DNA of 32,418 nt from Cryobacterium inferilacus (GTDB lineage: Bacteria; Actinomycetota; Actinomycetes; Actinomycetales; Microbacteriaceae): positions 1 through 32,418 of the forward strand of contig NZ_JAIEUL010000025.1 in assembly GCF_019599185.1 (NCBI RefSeq), in the 5' to 3' direction. Position numbers and translations under genes: made by a program. Below, in pieces: positions 1 to 8,166 of this stretch. Position 1 is the first letter of the stretch; the number at the start of each line of letters is the position of its first letter. A model generated the notes under the pieces. It was not told where the DNA came from and did no database searches. It worked only from the letters and a program-made list of their open reading frames with translations.

Positions 1-171
1 CAAGTCCACGACGGCACCTGGCGCCACACGCACCGCATCCGCGACCGCGCCCTGCAGCGCTATCACCGCAAGCACCCAGAGCGATTCCACGCACGCCCCA
101 CCACACCCGCACCCGCCGGCACAGTCGGCATCAACATCCCCAAAGAAACCGTCAATATCTCACCCAAGTGA
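1..171 (+). pseudogene. IS3-type transposase, C-terminal fragment (cut by window edge)
   Basis: Frame 1 is open from the first base to a TGA at 169-171 and gives 56 residues. The pattern GTWRHT, then IRDRAL, then YHRKHPERF, followed by a Pro/Thr-rich tail ending in INIPKE, resembles the extreme C-terminus of IS3-family OrfB (DDE) transposases, which often end HPERF...P.PP...WINPP. The catalytic DDE residues would lie upstream, outside the window, so it cannot be judged whether the element is intact. The IS terminus should lie shortly after the stop; the sequence CTTGACATC at 182-190 may belong to the terminal repeat. It could instead be a related integrase-core protein. Confidence 0.6.
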
Positions 172-182
172 CTCCACACAGC

Positions 183-188
183 TTGACA
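183..188 (+). promoter_or_regulatory. TTGACA hexamer, possible outward -35 at the IS end
   Basis: A perfect TTGACA lies 12 nt after the transposase stop and points towards ald. Many insertion sequences carry an outward -35 in their terminal repeat that can form a hybrid promoter with flanking DNA. No good -10 is visible 16-18 nt downstream, so activity is doubtful. Confidence 0.25.
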
Positions 189-313
189 TCGCCCGTCGGG
201 GAACAGTTGTGCGCGAAGCGAGTGACCAAAACGTTAACATCCCCGCAATTCGCAACCGATATCGTCGTCAGTGCCCGGGTGCTAGGGCAGTCCCCCTCAG
301 GCTCAGGAGCGTC

Positions 314-1429
314 ATGCGAGTTGCAGTCCCATCCGAGATCAAGAACAACGAGTTCCGGGTGGCGATCACCCCTGCCGGCGTGCACGACCTGGTCCTCCAC
401 GGCCACGAGGTGCTGATCCAGAGCGGGGCAGGAACCGGCTCCGCCATCGGTGACGACCAGTACCGGGCGGCGGGGGCGACGATCATGCCGGATGCCGCAT
501 CCACCTGGGCCGGGGCGGAACTGTTGCTCAAGGTGAAGGAGCCCGTGCCGAGTGAGTACGGCTACTTCCGGGACGACCTCGTCTTGTTCACCTACCTGCA
601 CCTGGCCGCAGAGGCCGCACTCACCTCCGCCCTCCTGGTAGCTGGGGTGACCGCGATCGCCTACGAGACGGTGCAGCTGCCCAGCCGGGCGCTGCCGCTG
701 TTGGCGCCCATGAGCGAGGTGGCGGGGCGACTCGCTCCGATCGTCGGGGCCAACGCAATGCTCAAGCCCAACGGAGGACCGGGACTCCTGGTTCCCGGCG
801 TGCCAGGGACGCACCCCGCCCGGGTGACGGTGCTCGGCGGCGGCGTCGCCGGCACGGCCGCCATGCAGGTGGCGGTCGGCCTCGGCGCCGAGGTCACGGT
901 GCTGGACACCAACCTGTTCCGGTTGCGTGAGCTCGACGCGCAGTACTACGGCCGGGTCAAGACCATCGCATCGAACACCTTCGAGATCGAGACGGCGCTC
1001 CTGCAGTCGGACCTGGTGATCGGTTCGGTGCTGATCCCGGGAGCGAAGGCACCCAAGCTGGTGAGCAACGACCTCGTCGCCAGAATGAAGCCCGGCAGCA
1101 TCCTGGTGGATATCGCCGTCGACCAGGGCGGATGCTTCGCCGACACGCACCCCACCACCCACACCGAGCCCACATTCACCGTGCACGGGTCGCTGTTCTA
1201 CTGCGTCGCCAACATGCCGGGGGCCGTGCCGAGCACGTCCACCTACGCCCTCACCAACGCCACCCTGCCGTACGTGCGCTCGATCGCTGGGCAGGGCTGG
1301 GCCGCGGCCCTGAGGGCTGACCCGGCTCTCGCGCTCGGACTGAACACCCACGGTGGCACCCTCGTCAACGCGCAGGTCGCCACCGCCCATGGGCTCGAGT
1401 CCCTGACCGTCGCCGAGGTGCTGGCCTGA
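314..1429 (+). CDS. ald: Alanine dehydrogenase
   Basis: This gene encodes the NAD-dependent interconversion of L-alanine and pyruvate plus ammonium, linking alanine catabolism to nitrogen and redox balance. The 371-residue product has the usual family length. It starts MRVAVPSEIKNNEFRV and contains the substrate lysine in KVKEP (about residue 75), the catalytic histidine in YLHLAAE (about 96) and a Rossmann GGGVAG motif near residue 175. The ATG at 314 is chosen over upstream in-frame starts because the family begins MRVAVP/MRIGVP and AGGAG lies at 305-309. The gene converges with the FtsK-like gene, leaving 12 nt between stops. An IS remnant lies directly upstream. Ald genes are often controlled by an Lrp-type AldR; the Lrp gene at 6245 is not adjacent, so a link is only speculation. 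Confidence 0.96.
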   Translation: MRVAVPSEIKNNEFRVAITPAGVHDLVLHGHEVLIQSGAGTGSAIGDDQYRAAGATIMPDAASTWAGAELLLKVKEPVPSEYGYFRDDLVLFTYLHLAAEAALTSALLVAGVTAIAYETVQLPSRALPLLAPMSEVAGRLAPIVGANAMLKPNGGPGLLVPGVPGTHPARVTVLGGGVAGTAAMQVAVGLGAEVTVLDTNLFRLRELDAQYYGRVKTIASNTFEIETALLQSDLVIGSVLIPGAKAPKLVSNDLVARMKPGSILVDIAVDQGGCFADTHPTTHTEPTFTVHGSLFYCVANMPGAVPSTSTYALTNATLPYVRSIAGQGWAAALRADPALALGLNTHGGTLVNAQVATAHGLESLTVAEVLA

Positions 1430-1441
1430 ACCGACGGCCGG

Positions 1442-4369
1442 TCATGGCACCGTCACCCGTCGCACCGCGCCGTCGCTGCCGAGCAGCCATCCCCTGCCCC
1501 TGGCCGCGGCCAGCGGCGGCGGCAGGTCGCGCCGCCGGGTGATCGCGCGGAAGTCGGCGATGCTGCACCCGTCGAAGAGCACGGGTGCAGTCTGACGGAG
1601 ACCGGTCAGAACGGCCCACTGGGACTGCCAGGTGTCGACGTCGGCCACCAGGACTGTGCCCGCGGCGACCTCGGTGAGATCCAGCCGTGCGCCCAGCCTG
1701 TGCCGGGTGAGGGCGCACAGGTCGACGACCTCGGTGTCCCGTGCGGGCGCCGCACGCAGGGTCGAGATGGTGCGACCGGGGATCCCGGCCACCACCACGA
1801 GGGTGCGGCCCGCCGCCTCGGTGACCGCTGACGGCGCGGTAGCCCCGCGCTGCGGGTCGTCCGAACGATCCGGATGATCTGCCCTGTCGGGCTGCAGCAG
1901 TTGAATCCGCCGACCCCGCCAGTGGCCGCCACCCGGGGGCAGGGTGTCGTCGAATGCGGCCGCGGGCTCGCCCGCCGCCTGGTGCTCGTAGACGCTGGGC
2001 AGGCGCAGTACCAGCCGACTCTGGCAGAGGGCGGGCAGCGACTGCAGTGCCCCGGTGAGCCGCTGCACCGTCACGCCGAGGCGCAGCCCGGTGGCCGGTC
2101 CGTCTCGCAGCAGACCGGTCAGCAGGTCCAGCGCCGCCGCCCGGTGTTCCTCGCCCCAGCGCGCCAGCACCGCGTCGACGTCATCGAGGAGCAGGAGCCT
2201 GTTCTCCGGTCGCGGTCGGGGACTGTCGAGTTCGCTTCTGGCCCGCAGGAGGGCATCCCAGGTGTTCTCAACGTCGGCGGGGACGTGACTGATCCGGTGT
2301 GGTGCCTGCGCTCGCAGCGCCGCCAAGAGGGTCGACTTGCCCGATCCGGCACCACCAACCACCAGCAGACTGCCGTCGACCGCAGGGTCGTATCCGGCCG
2401 CCAGGTAGCGCTGGAGGTCGGGCTCGTCGAGGAGGCCGAGGGTCAGCTCCGGCGGCCGGGGGCCCGGCACGAGGGCCGCCAGGCTCGTCGGGGTCACCCG
2501 GGCGGGGAGCGGGTCGAGCCACGGTCGGCGCGGCCTAACTCCGCCCGGAACCGATCGCAGGACCGCACGGACATCGGCTTCCGTGGTCGTGGCGACCTGA
2601 CAGGTGTGCACGGCGCCGCCGCCGCGGCGCAGCACGCACCGGCCGGGCAGCGCGGCGTCGATCTGAGCGGCCGCATCCGACCCCAGCACCGCCTGGCTGT
2701 CGGCGCGGTTGTTCACCCGCAGGGAGAACCGGAGGCTGCAATTGGCCAGCAGGGCATCCCGCACCACCCCGGCGGGCCGTTGCGTACAGAGCACCAGGTG
2801 CACGCCCAGGGACCGGCCGCGCGCCGCGATGTCCACGAACACGGCGTGCAACGCCGGGAACGCACCCAGCATGGTCGCGAACTCATCCACCACGATCACC
2901 AGCCGGGCCAGCCGGCCCTCCGCGCGGGGATCGGTCACATCGCGGGCACCCGCCTCACGCAATATCCGTTCGCGGTGCCGGAGCTCGGCGGTGAGGCTGG
3001 CCAGTGCGCGGCTCGCCTCCCGCTCGTCCAGGTCGGTGATCAGCCCGACGCAGTGCGGCAGTTCCCGTACGGCATCGAAGGCCGCACCGCCCTTGAAGTC
3101 GACCAGCAGGAACGTGACCAGGTCCGGCGAGTACCTGGCCGCCATCGCGGTCACCCAGGTGACCAGCAGCTCGCTCTTGCCGCTGCCCGTGGTCCCGCCG
3201 ACGAGAGCGTGCGGCCCGTCGACGGAGAGGTCAACCCAGACCGGGCCGTCCTCGCCGCTGCCGATCACGCAGGCGAGGCTGCCAGGCACACCGGGCGGCG
3301 ATGATCCAGGGGCCGCACCGGCCAGGAGCGACCCGAACGAGACGGAATCGGGCAGCGCGCCTCCTGTGGCGCCCATTCCCGCGGAGGTCGCTTCGAGGGC
3401 CAGTTGGGCGGCGAAGCCGTCGGTGTGCCGTTGCGAGATGAGCAGAGGAGCGAACTCCAGGCCGGCCGGGTGCCCAGGCCCCCGTATCAACCGGGCCAGG
3501 GCCGGCCCGGTCAGCACGACGATCGTTGCCAGGCCCGGTGGCAGTCGGGCGCCGGCGTCCGCCAACAGGAGCTGGATCTCGCCGGGCGCGACGGCCGGTG
3601 CTGGTGAGCCGGATTCCGCCACGATGAGCCACCGGTCTGGCTGTCCGGGTTGAGCGTGCGGGAGTGCCCTGGCCCAGTCCCACTCCTGGCCGGCCGGTAG
3701 CCGCACCCCGAGCGCGTGGGGACTGAGTTGACCGGTGAGCTGAACCACGAGCGCGCGGGCCAGTGCCCGCACGAGCACGGTCGGGCCCATCACGCCCACC
3801 CCTCCGTCTGGGTCAACGGTGATCGGGGACCCGGTCAGCACGGCCGCGCGGGCCTGTAGGTCGGTCTGTTCCAGTCGTCCCTGACCGCCGTCCAGACGAA
3901 GGCCGCTCGGTGTCTCCCCCGCGCCGAGTAACACGGTCACCGACCGCGGATCTGCCCAACGATCCGGATCGTTCGGGGTGCTGAGTATCCGGTGGGCTGA
4001 CGGTGCGGCCCGCCAGGCGTCCCTGCGTTGGTGTTCCAGGCGGTCGTCGACGGCCTCGCCGGTCTCGGCCATCGCCGCAGCATACGCCGTGGTATCCCGT
4101 TTCCGTTGCCGGCTTGCGGATCGTCGACCGTCGAGAAGTCCCGCGACCGCGATCACCGGGCTGAGCGCGGCGAAAACGAGGACGAAGACCGAACCGGTGA
4201 TCCACCAGATCAGACCGGCCGCGACCAGGGGCGCGATGCAGGCCAGGAGCGGGAACCCTGGCCGGGTGGGCGGGGAGGGATGGGTGGGCAGCCGGATGCT
4301 GACGGAGGACTCGCCGGGCGCTGGCGCTTCGGCGGGCGGATCGGCGGGTGGAACGGTCACGGCGGCCAT
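1442..4369 (-). CDS. FtsK/SpoIIIE-type ATPase, EccC/EssC-like
   Basis: A large membrane-anchored motor ATPase of about 975 residues. The N-terminal 35-85 residues hold two adjacent hydrophobic segments. A first ATPase domain has Walker A GGTTGSGKSELL (about residue 393) and Walker B LVIVVDEF (about 493). A second has GGAGSGKSTLL (about 676) and LLLLDDVD (about 730). A third, degenerate domain follows, with VVVAGIPGRT and VLVADVD. Two N-terminal membrane segments and three serial ATPase domains are the layout of EccC/EssC, the motor of type VII secretion, rather than of FtsK, which has four TM helices, one motor and a gamma domain. EssC proteins carry N-terminal FHA domains; here FHA is a separate protein encoded just upstream. 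ATG 4369 is taken as start; an in-frame GTG at 4384 is possible, and neither has a well-placed ribosome site. No WXG100, EccB/D/E or mycosin gene is in the window. Confidence 0.88.
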   Translation of the reverse strand: MAAVTVPPADPPAEAPAPGESSVSIRLPTHPSPPTRPGFPLLACIAPLVAAGLIWWITGSVFVLVFAALSPVIAVAGLLDGRRSASRQRKRDTTAYAAAMAETGEAVDDRLEHQRRDAWRAAPSAHRILSTPNDPDRWADPRSVTVLLGAGETPSGLRLDGGQGRLEQTDLQARAAVLTGSPITVDPDGGVGVMGPTVLVRALARALVVQLTGQLSPHALGVRLPAGQEWDWARALPHAQPGQPDRWLIVAESGSPAPAVAPGEIQLLLADAGARLPPGLATIVVLTGPALARLIRGPGHPAGLEFAPLLISQRHTDGFAAQLALEATSAGMGATGGALPDSVSFGSLLAGAAPGSSPPGVPGSLACVIGSGEDGPVWVDLSVDGPHALVGGTTGSGKSELLVTWVTAMAARYSPDLVTFLLVDFKGGAAFDAVRELPHCVGLITDLDEREASRALASLTAELRHRERILREAGARDVTDPRAEGRLARLVIVVDEFATMLGAFPALHAVFVDIAARGRSLGVHLVLCTQRPAGVVRDALLANCSLRFSLRVNNRADSQAVLGSDAAAQIDAALPGRCVLRRGGGAVHTCQVATTTEADVRAVLRSVPGGVRPRRPWLDPLPARVTPTSLAALVPGPRPPELTLGLLDEPDLQRYLAAGYDPAVDGSLLVVGGAGSGKSTLLAALRAQAPHRISHVPADVENTWDALLRARSELDSPRPRPENRLLLLDDVDAVLARWGEEHRAAALDLLTGLLRDGPATGLRLGVTVQRLTGALQSLPALCQSRLVLRLPSVYEHQAAGEPAAAFDDTLPPGGGHWRGRRIQLLQPDRADHPDRSDDPQRGATAPSAVTEAAGRTLVVVAGIPGRTISTLRAAPARDTEVVDLCALTRHRLGARLDLTEVAAGTVLVADVDTWQSQWAVLTGLRQTAPVLFDGCSIADFRAITRRRDLPPPLAAARGRGWLLGSDGAVRRVTVP

Positions 4370-4478
4370 GCTCCCAGAACACACCGTCGGCGGCCCGTGC
4401 GGCCTGGCCGTTCCCGGCAGGTGGACAACTGTCGCTGGGAGGAGACTGTGGAGGAGCGGCAGCGCGCGCGCGGATGCC

Positions 4479-5027
4479 CTACATCAGCAGGAAGAACTGA
4501 TCCCCGATCTCGACTCGTGAGCCGCGCGACACCAGGTAGCGTCTACCGGGCTCGCACCGGACGGAGGGCGCAGGCGACCGACGCAGAATCGTGCCGTTGC
4601 TGGAGAACCTGTCGCTCACCCAGAAATCGCCCTCGTACTGGCCGAATTCGAGATGGCTCTTCGAGACCGACATGCCCGGGTCGGTGATCTGGATCAGGTG
4701 GTCGAATGTTTCGGTGGGCTGGGGCAGGGGGCGCCGCCCCATCAGGCCGTTTCCGCGCACCGAGACGGTCTCGCCGGTACTGAACTGCAGGGTGTACCTG
4801 GGGCGCTCAACCGTGGCCGGCCGCGCCGGAGCCTGGGCCGGCTCCGTCGGCCACAGCGGCACGGAGATCACCGTGGATCGCGGCGGGAGGTGCTCGAGAA
4901 TGGTGGTGTCGCTGGGGCGCGGGTCCGGCCGCTTACGGGACACGGAGGTGGCGGTCGGCGAACTCCCACAGCCGCCGCAGAACATCGCTCCCTGCGGCAG
5001 GTGTTCACCGCAAATCTGGCAGTTCAC
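4479..5027 (-). CDS. Zinc-ribbon and FHA domain protein
   Basis: A 182-residue cytoplasmic protein with no membrane segment. Residues 3-20 form a CxxC...CxxC zinc ribbon (C3, C6, C17, C20). A proline-rich linker follows, then a C-terminal FHA domain (about 80-182) with the phosphothreonine-binding signature: MGRRP, SVSKSHLEF and DRFSSNGT. FHA domains bind phosphothreonine on partner proteins. Its position between a PP2C phosphatase and an EccC/EssC-like ATPase suggests it is a phosphorylation-controlled adaptor for that ATPase; this is inference. The start is a GTG with AGGAAGGGAA a short distance upstream. It shares orientation with both neighbours and probably one transcript, although 94-109 nt separate it from the ATPase gene. 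Confidence 0.9.
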   Translation of the reverse strand: MNCQICGEHLPQGAMFCGGCGSSPTATSVSRKRPDPRPSDTTILEHLPPRSTVISVPLWPTEPAQAPARPATVERPRYTLQFSTGETVSVRGNGLMGRRPLPQPTETFDHLIQITDPGMSVSKSHLEFGQYEGDFWVSDRFSSNGTILRRSPAPSVRCEPGRRYLVSRGSRVEIGDQFFLLM

Positions 5028-5134
5028 ACGCCCACGTTCCCTTCCTGCTGCCGTCAGCTCCCCTCAGCCTGCCGTCCTGGCGATCGCCCACCCGATCTTC
5101 TTCCTAGCGTACCGACCGAAGGGGCGCGTCCGGC

Positions 5135-5968
5135 TCAGGCAGCGGGCCCGGTGTCGGCCTGGTCGTCCAGGTCGTCGATGTTCAACACGTCCAGCACGAT
5201 CGCGGTCACGTTGTCGCGTCCGCCGTTGTCCAATGCAGCGGTCACCAGCGCGGCAACGGCGTCTTCGGCTCGCGGGTGGGACATCAGAAAATGGCGGATG
5301 CCGTAGGCGGTGAGCTCCTTGGTGAGTCCGTCTGAGCAGACCAGAATGCGCTGGCCGGGAGCGAGGGGCAGGATGCGGTAGTCGGGCACAGGCGGCTCAT
5401 GGAAGCCCACGGCGCGAGTGATGACGTTGCCGTGCGGATGCACGTCGGCTTCTTCCCGGGTGATCCGGCCGGCGTCGACGAGTTCTTGCACCACCGAGTG
5501 GTCGGTGGTGACCTGCTCGAGCACCCCGCCGGTGAGCTGATACACCCTGGAGTCGCCGATGTTGTATGAGATCAGCTGCGGCGCATCCGAGACGATGGCC
5601 AGGGCCACTCCCGTGACCGTCGTGCCGGTGCCGGCATCGGTGACACCCTCACCGGATTTCATGTCGGCGACGGCCTGGCCCAGGGCCTCGTTGATGGCGT
5701 CGGCGGTGATCGTCCCGACTGCAGCGGCTGCGGAATCGGCGGCCTCGGCCAGCCTGGTCACAACGGCGTTGCTGGCGACGTCGCCGGCGGAGTGGCCACC
5801 CATGCCGTCGGCCACCGCGAAGATGGGTGGGCGGGCTACCAGGCTGTCTTCATTGACTTCCCGGCGATGGCCGACATCGGTGAGCGCGGACCACGCCAGG
5901 GTGACGGATTTCTTCACGGCGGGGAGCGCGATCGTGTGGCTGGATGAGCCTTGACCTATCTGGGTCAC
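5135..5968 (-). CDS. PP2C-family serine/threonine protein phosphatase
   Basis: A metal-dependent phosphatase of about 277 residues. It carries the family motifs in order: DVGHRREVNEDS, VADGMGGHSAG, GTGTTVT, NIGDSRVYQL, TTDHS, LVCSDGLT and GGRDNVTAIV, which include the metal-binding aspartates. There is no membrane anchor, so it is the soluble type like the catalytic part of PstP. The GTG at 5968 is preferred because GGAAGG lies 8 nt upstream; an upstream TTG at 6001 is also in frame. It heads the minus-strand set PP2C, FHA, FtsK-like ATPase and probably removes the phosphothreonine marks read by the FHA protein. No serine/threonine kinase gene is in the window, so the opposing enzyme must be elsewhere. 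Confidence 0.93.
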   Translation of the reverse strand: MTQIGQGSSSHTIALPAVKKSVTLAWSALTDVGHRREVNEDSLVARPPIFAVADGMGGHSAGDVASNAVVTRLAEAADSAAAAVGTITADAINEALGQAVADMKSGEGVTDAGTGTTVTGVALAIVSDAPQLISYNIGDSRVYQLTGGVLEQVTTDHSVVQELVDAGRITREEADVHPHGNVITRAVGFHEPPVPDYRILPLAPGQRILVCSDGLTKELTAYGIRHFLMSHPRAEDAVAALVTAALDNGGRDNVTAIVLDVLNIDDLDDQADTGPAA

Positions 5969-6175
5969 GGGTGGTGCCTTCCGAAGACGAACGTGCGGCA
6001 ACGCAGCGAACGAGGGGGCGGCCCGCTTGACGTATCTGGTTCAGGTTACCGTTCCTGCTGTCCCCCGAAGTACCGAGCCAGGTGGCGGGCGAAGCCGATG
6101 ACGCCCCTCATCGGCGCGGTGGCGCAGCGCACCTCGGCGCGGGAATCTGACCGAGCACCGCCCAATCGCAGGAAT

Positions 6176-6195
6176 CAGTTGCAAATAACTGTTTG
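6176..6195. promoter_or_regulatory. AT-rich inverted repeats, candidate Lrp-type operator
   Basis: Two overlapping inverted repeats, CAGTT-N6-AACTG (6176-6191) and CAAA-N6-TTTG (6182-6195), lie in an AT-rich patch within GC-rich surroundings, just upstream of the lrp-like promoter and between two divergent genes. Autoregulation is common in Lrp/AsnC proteins, so this is a candidate binding site. The rest of the 276-nt gap between 5968 and 6245 shows nothing else recognisable. Confidence 0.35.
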
Positions 6196-6209
6196 AACAA
6201 CGGATTCGC

Positions 6210-6238
6210 TTGTCGGAATCGAATCACACTGTCACAAT
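6210..6238 (+). promoter_or_regulatory. Candidate promoter of lrp-like gene (leaderless)
   Basis: TTGTCG at 6210-6215 and CACAAT at 6233-6238 are separated by 17 nt. The predicted transcription start falls on or next to the ATG at 6245, and no Shine-Dalgarno sequence is present, so the mRNA is probably leaderless. Confidence 0.5.
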
Positions 6239-6244
6239 CGTCTG

Positions 6245-6727
6245 ATGAACAGCAATGGGCACAGCAGCACGGGCAGACCCGCGCACCTGGATGACGTGTC
6301 CAAGATGATCATCGAACAGCTGCAGGTCGACGGCCGGCGCTCCTACGCCGAGATCGGTAAGGCCGTGGGTCTGTCCGAGGCCGCGGTCCGCCAGCGGGTA
6401 CAGAAATTGACCGAGGCCGGCGTCATGCAGGTCGTCGCGGTGACCGACCCGATGCAACTGGGTTTCTACCGGCAGGCGATGATCGGCATCCGCGCCTCCG
6501 GCGACACCAGGGTGTTGGCCGACCAGTTGGCCGCGATCCCCGCCGTCGACTATGTGGTGCTCACCGCCGGCTCCTTCGACATCCTCGCCGAGGTGGTGTG
6601 CGAGAACGATGACGAACTCATCGCCCTGCTCAATTCACAGATCCGGATGCTGGACGGGGTCTCCTCCACGGAGACCTTCATGTACCTGAAACTTCACAAG
6701 CAGCACTACAACTGGGGAACACGGTGA
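6245..6727 (+). CDS. Lrp/AsnC-family transcriptional regulator
   Basis: A 160-residue regulator. An N-terminal helix-turn-helix (about residues 16-62, with SYAEIGKAVGLSEAAVRQRV) binds DNA, and a C-terminal RAM/AsnC ligand domain (about 75-150) follows, containing VLTAGSFDILAEVVCEN. Lrp/AsnC proteins form dimers or octamers and usually sense an amino acid. The stop overlaps the start of the aminotransferase by 4 nt (GTGA), so the two are translationally coupled and the regulator very likely controls, and senses a substrate of, that enzyme. No ribosome site precedes the ATG; see the leaderless promoter. It could be an AldR-like regulator of ald, but its coupling to the aminotransferase makes that the first candidate target. 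Confidence 0.94.
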   Translation: MNSNGHSSTGRPAHLDDVSKMIIEQLQVDGRRSYAEIGKAVGLSEAAVRQRVQKLTEAGVMQVVAVTDPMQLGFYRQAMIGIRASGDTRVLADQLAAIPAVDYVVLTAGSFDILAEVVCENDDELIALLNSQIRMLDGVSSTETFMYLKLHKQHYNWGTR

Positions 6728-8157
6728 CCGAGATGAGCACGGCAATGCAGAGCGACGGCCCGCGCGTGTACAGCGACGCCGAGAACAGCGACCTGCAGCA
6801 GAAGGCGAAGGACCATCTCTGGATGCACTTCGCGCGGCAGTCGGTGATGGAGTCGGGGCAGGGTGTGCCCATCATCACCAGAGGGCTCGGTCACCACATC
6901 TGGGACTCGAGGGGCAAGCAGTACATTGACGGCCTGAGCGGGTTGTTCGTCGTGAACGCCGGCCACGGGCGCAAGCGTCTCGCCCAGGCCGCTGCCGCGC
7001 AGGCCGAGGAGCTCGCGTTCTTCCCGCTCTGGTCGTACGCCCACCCGAGCGCCATCGAGCTCGCCGACAGGTTGGCCGAACAGGCGCCGGGCGATCTGAA
7101 CCGGGTGTTCTTCTCCACCGGAGGCGGGGAGGCCGTCGAGACGGCGTTCAAACTGGCCAAGTACTACTGGAAGTTGCAGGGCCGGCCCACCAAGCACAAG
7201 GTGATCTCCCGCTCCGTCGCGTATCACGGCACCACCCAGGGCGCCCTGGCCATCACGGGGATCCCCGCGCTCAAGGAGATGTTCGAACCGGTCACACCCG
7301 GTGGTTTCAGGGTGCCCAACACCAATTTCTACCGCGCAGACGAGATGGGCTCCGGCCACGGCGACGACGTGGAGGCATTCGGCCTCTGGGCGGCGAACCG
7401 CATCGAGGAGATGATCCAGTTCGAGGGCCCGGAGACCGTGGCGGCGGTGTTCTTGGAACCCGTGCAGAACTCCGGTGGCTGCTTCCCGCCGCCACCGGGC
7501 TATTTCGCGCGGGTGCGGGAGATCTGCGACCAGTACGACGTGCTGCTGGTGGCCGACGAGGTCATCACGGCGTTCGGCCGGATCGGCAACATGTTCGCCT
7601 CGACGACGTTCGGCATCGAACCCGACATGATCACCTGCGCCAAGGGCATGACCAGCGGGTACTCGCCGATCGGTGCGACCATCATCAGCGACCGCATCTA
7701 CGAACCGTTCCGACACGGCGACAAGGCGTTCTATCACGGCTACACCTTCGGCGGCCACCCGGTCTCCGCGGCTGTCGCCCTGGCCAACCTCGATATCTTC
7801 GAGGAGGAGAAGCTCAATCAGAACGTGCGGGAGAACTCCCCGGTGTTCCGGGCGGAGCTGCAGAAGCTGCTCGAACTGCCGATCGTGGGTGATGTGCGCG
7901 GTGAGGGCTACTTCTTCGGCATCGAACTGGTCAAGGACAAGACCACCAAGGAGACCTTCAACGCGGCCGAGTCCGAGCGGCTGCTGCGCGGCTACCTGTC
8001 CGGCGCCCTGTTCGACGCCGGTCTGTATTGCCGGGCGGATGACCGGGGCGACCCGGTCGTGCAGCTCGCACCGCCGCTGACCATCGGTCCGGCCGAGATC
8101 CGGGAGATCGGCGAGATCCTCTACGGGGTGCTGTCTGAGGCGCCGAAGCACCTGTAG
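6724..8157 (+). CDS. Class III PLP-dependent aminotransferase
   Basis: A 477-residue omega-aminotransferase fold. Motifs seen are an N-terminal DSRGKQYIDGLSGL, FSTGGGEAVETAFKLA (phosphate binding), SYHGTT-like VAYHGTT, ADEVITAFGR (the PLP-ring aspartate) and the Schiff-base lysine in CAKGMTSGY (about residue 301). These enzymes move an amino group from an omega-amine or amino acid to pyruvate or 2-oxoglutarate; candidates are putrescine, cadaverine, GABA or beta-alanine. The substrate cannot be read from sequence alone. It begins with GTG inside the end of the lrp-like gene. No aldehyde dehydrogenase or amine permease is adjacent in the window, so the pathway is incomplete here. Confidence 0.92.
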   Translation: MTEMSTAMQSDGPRVYSDAENSDLQQKAKDHLWMHFARQSVMESGQGVPIITRGLGHHIWDSRGKQYIDGLSGLFVVNAGHGRKRLAQAAAAQAEELAFFPLWSYAHPSAIELADRLAEQAPGDLNRVFFSTGGGEAVETAFKLAKYYWKLQGRPTKHKVISRSVAYHGTTQGALAITGIPALKEMFEPVTPGGFRVPNTNFYRADEMGSGHGDDVEAFGLWAANRIEEMIQFEGPETVAAVFLEPVQNSGGCFPPPPGYFARVREICDQYDVLLVADEVITAFGRIGNMFASTTFGIEPDMITCAKGMTSGYSPIGATIISDRIYEPFRHGDKAFYHGYTFGGHPVSAAVALANLDIFEEEKLNQNVRENSPVFRAELQKLLELPIVGDVRGEGYFFGIELVKDKTTKETFNAAESERLLRGYLSGALFDAGLYCRADDRGDPVVQLAPPLTIGPAEIREIGEILYGVLSEAPKHL

Positions 8158-8166
8158 CCGGCTCGT

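Noticed and set aside
4385..4478. A small WXG100-like gene between the FHA and ATPase genes
   Set aside because: The 94-nt gap is too short for a WXG100 protein and no W-x-G frame is seen.
6706..8151. Long open frame (481 codons) antisense to the aminotransferase
   Set aside because: High-GC codon bias creates mirror frames; the product is rich in Arg/Gly/His with no family motif, while the sense strand is a clear class III aminotransferase.
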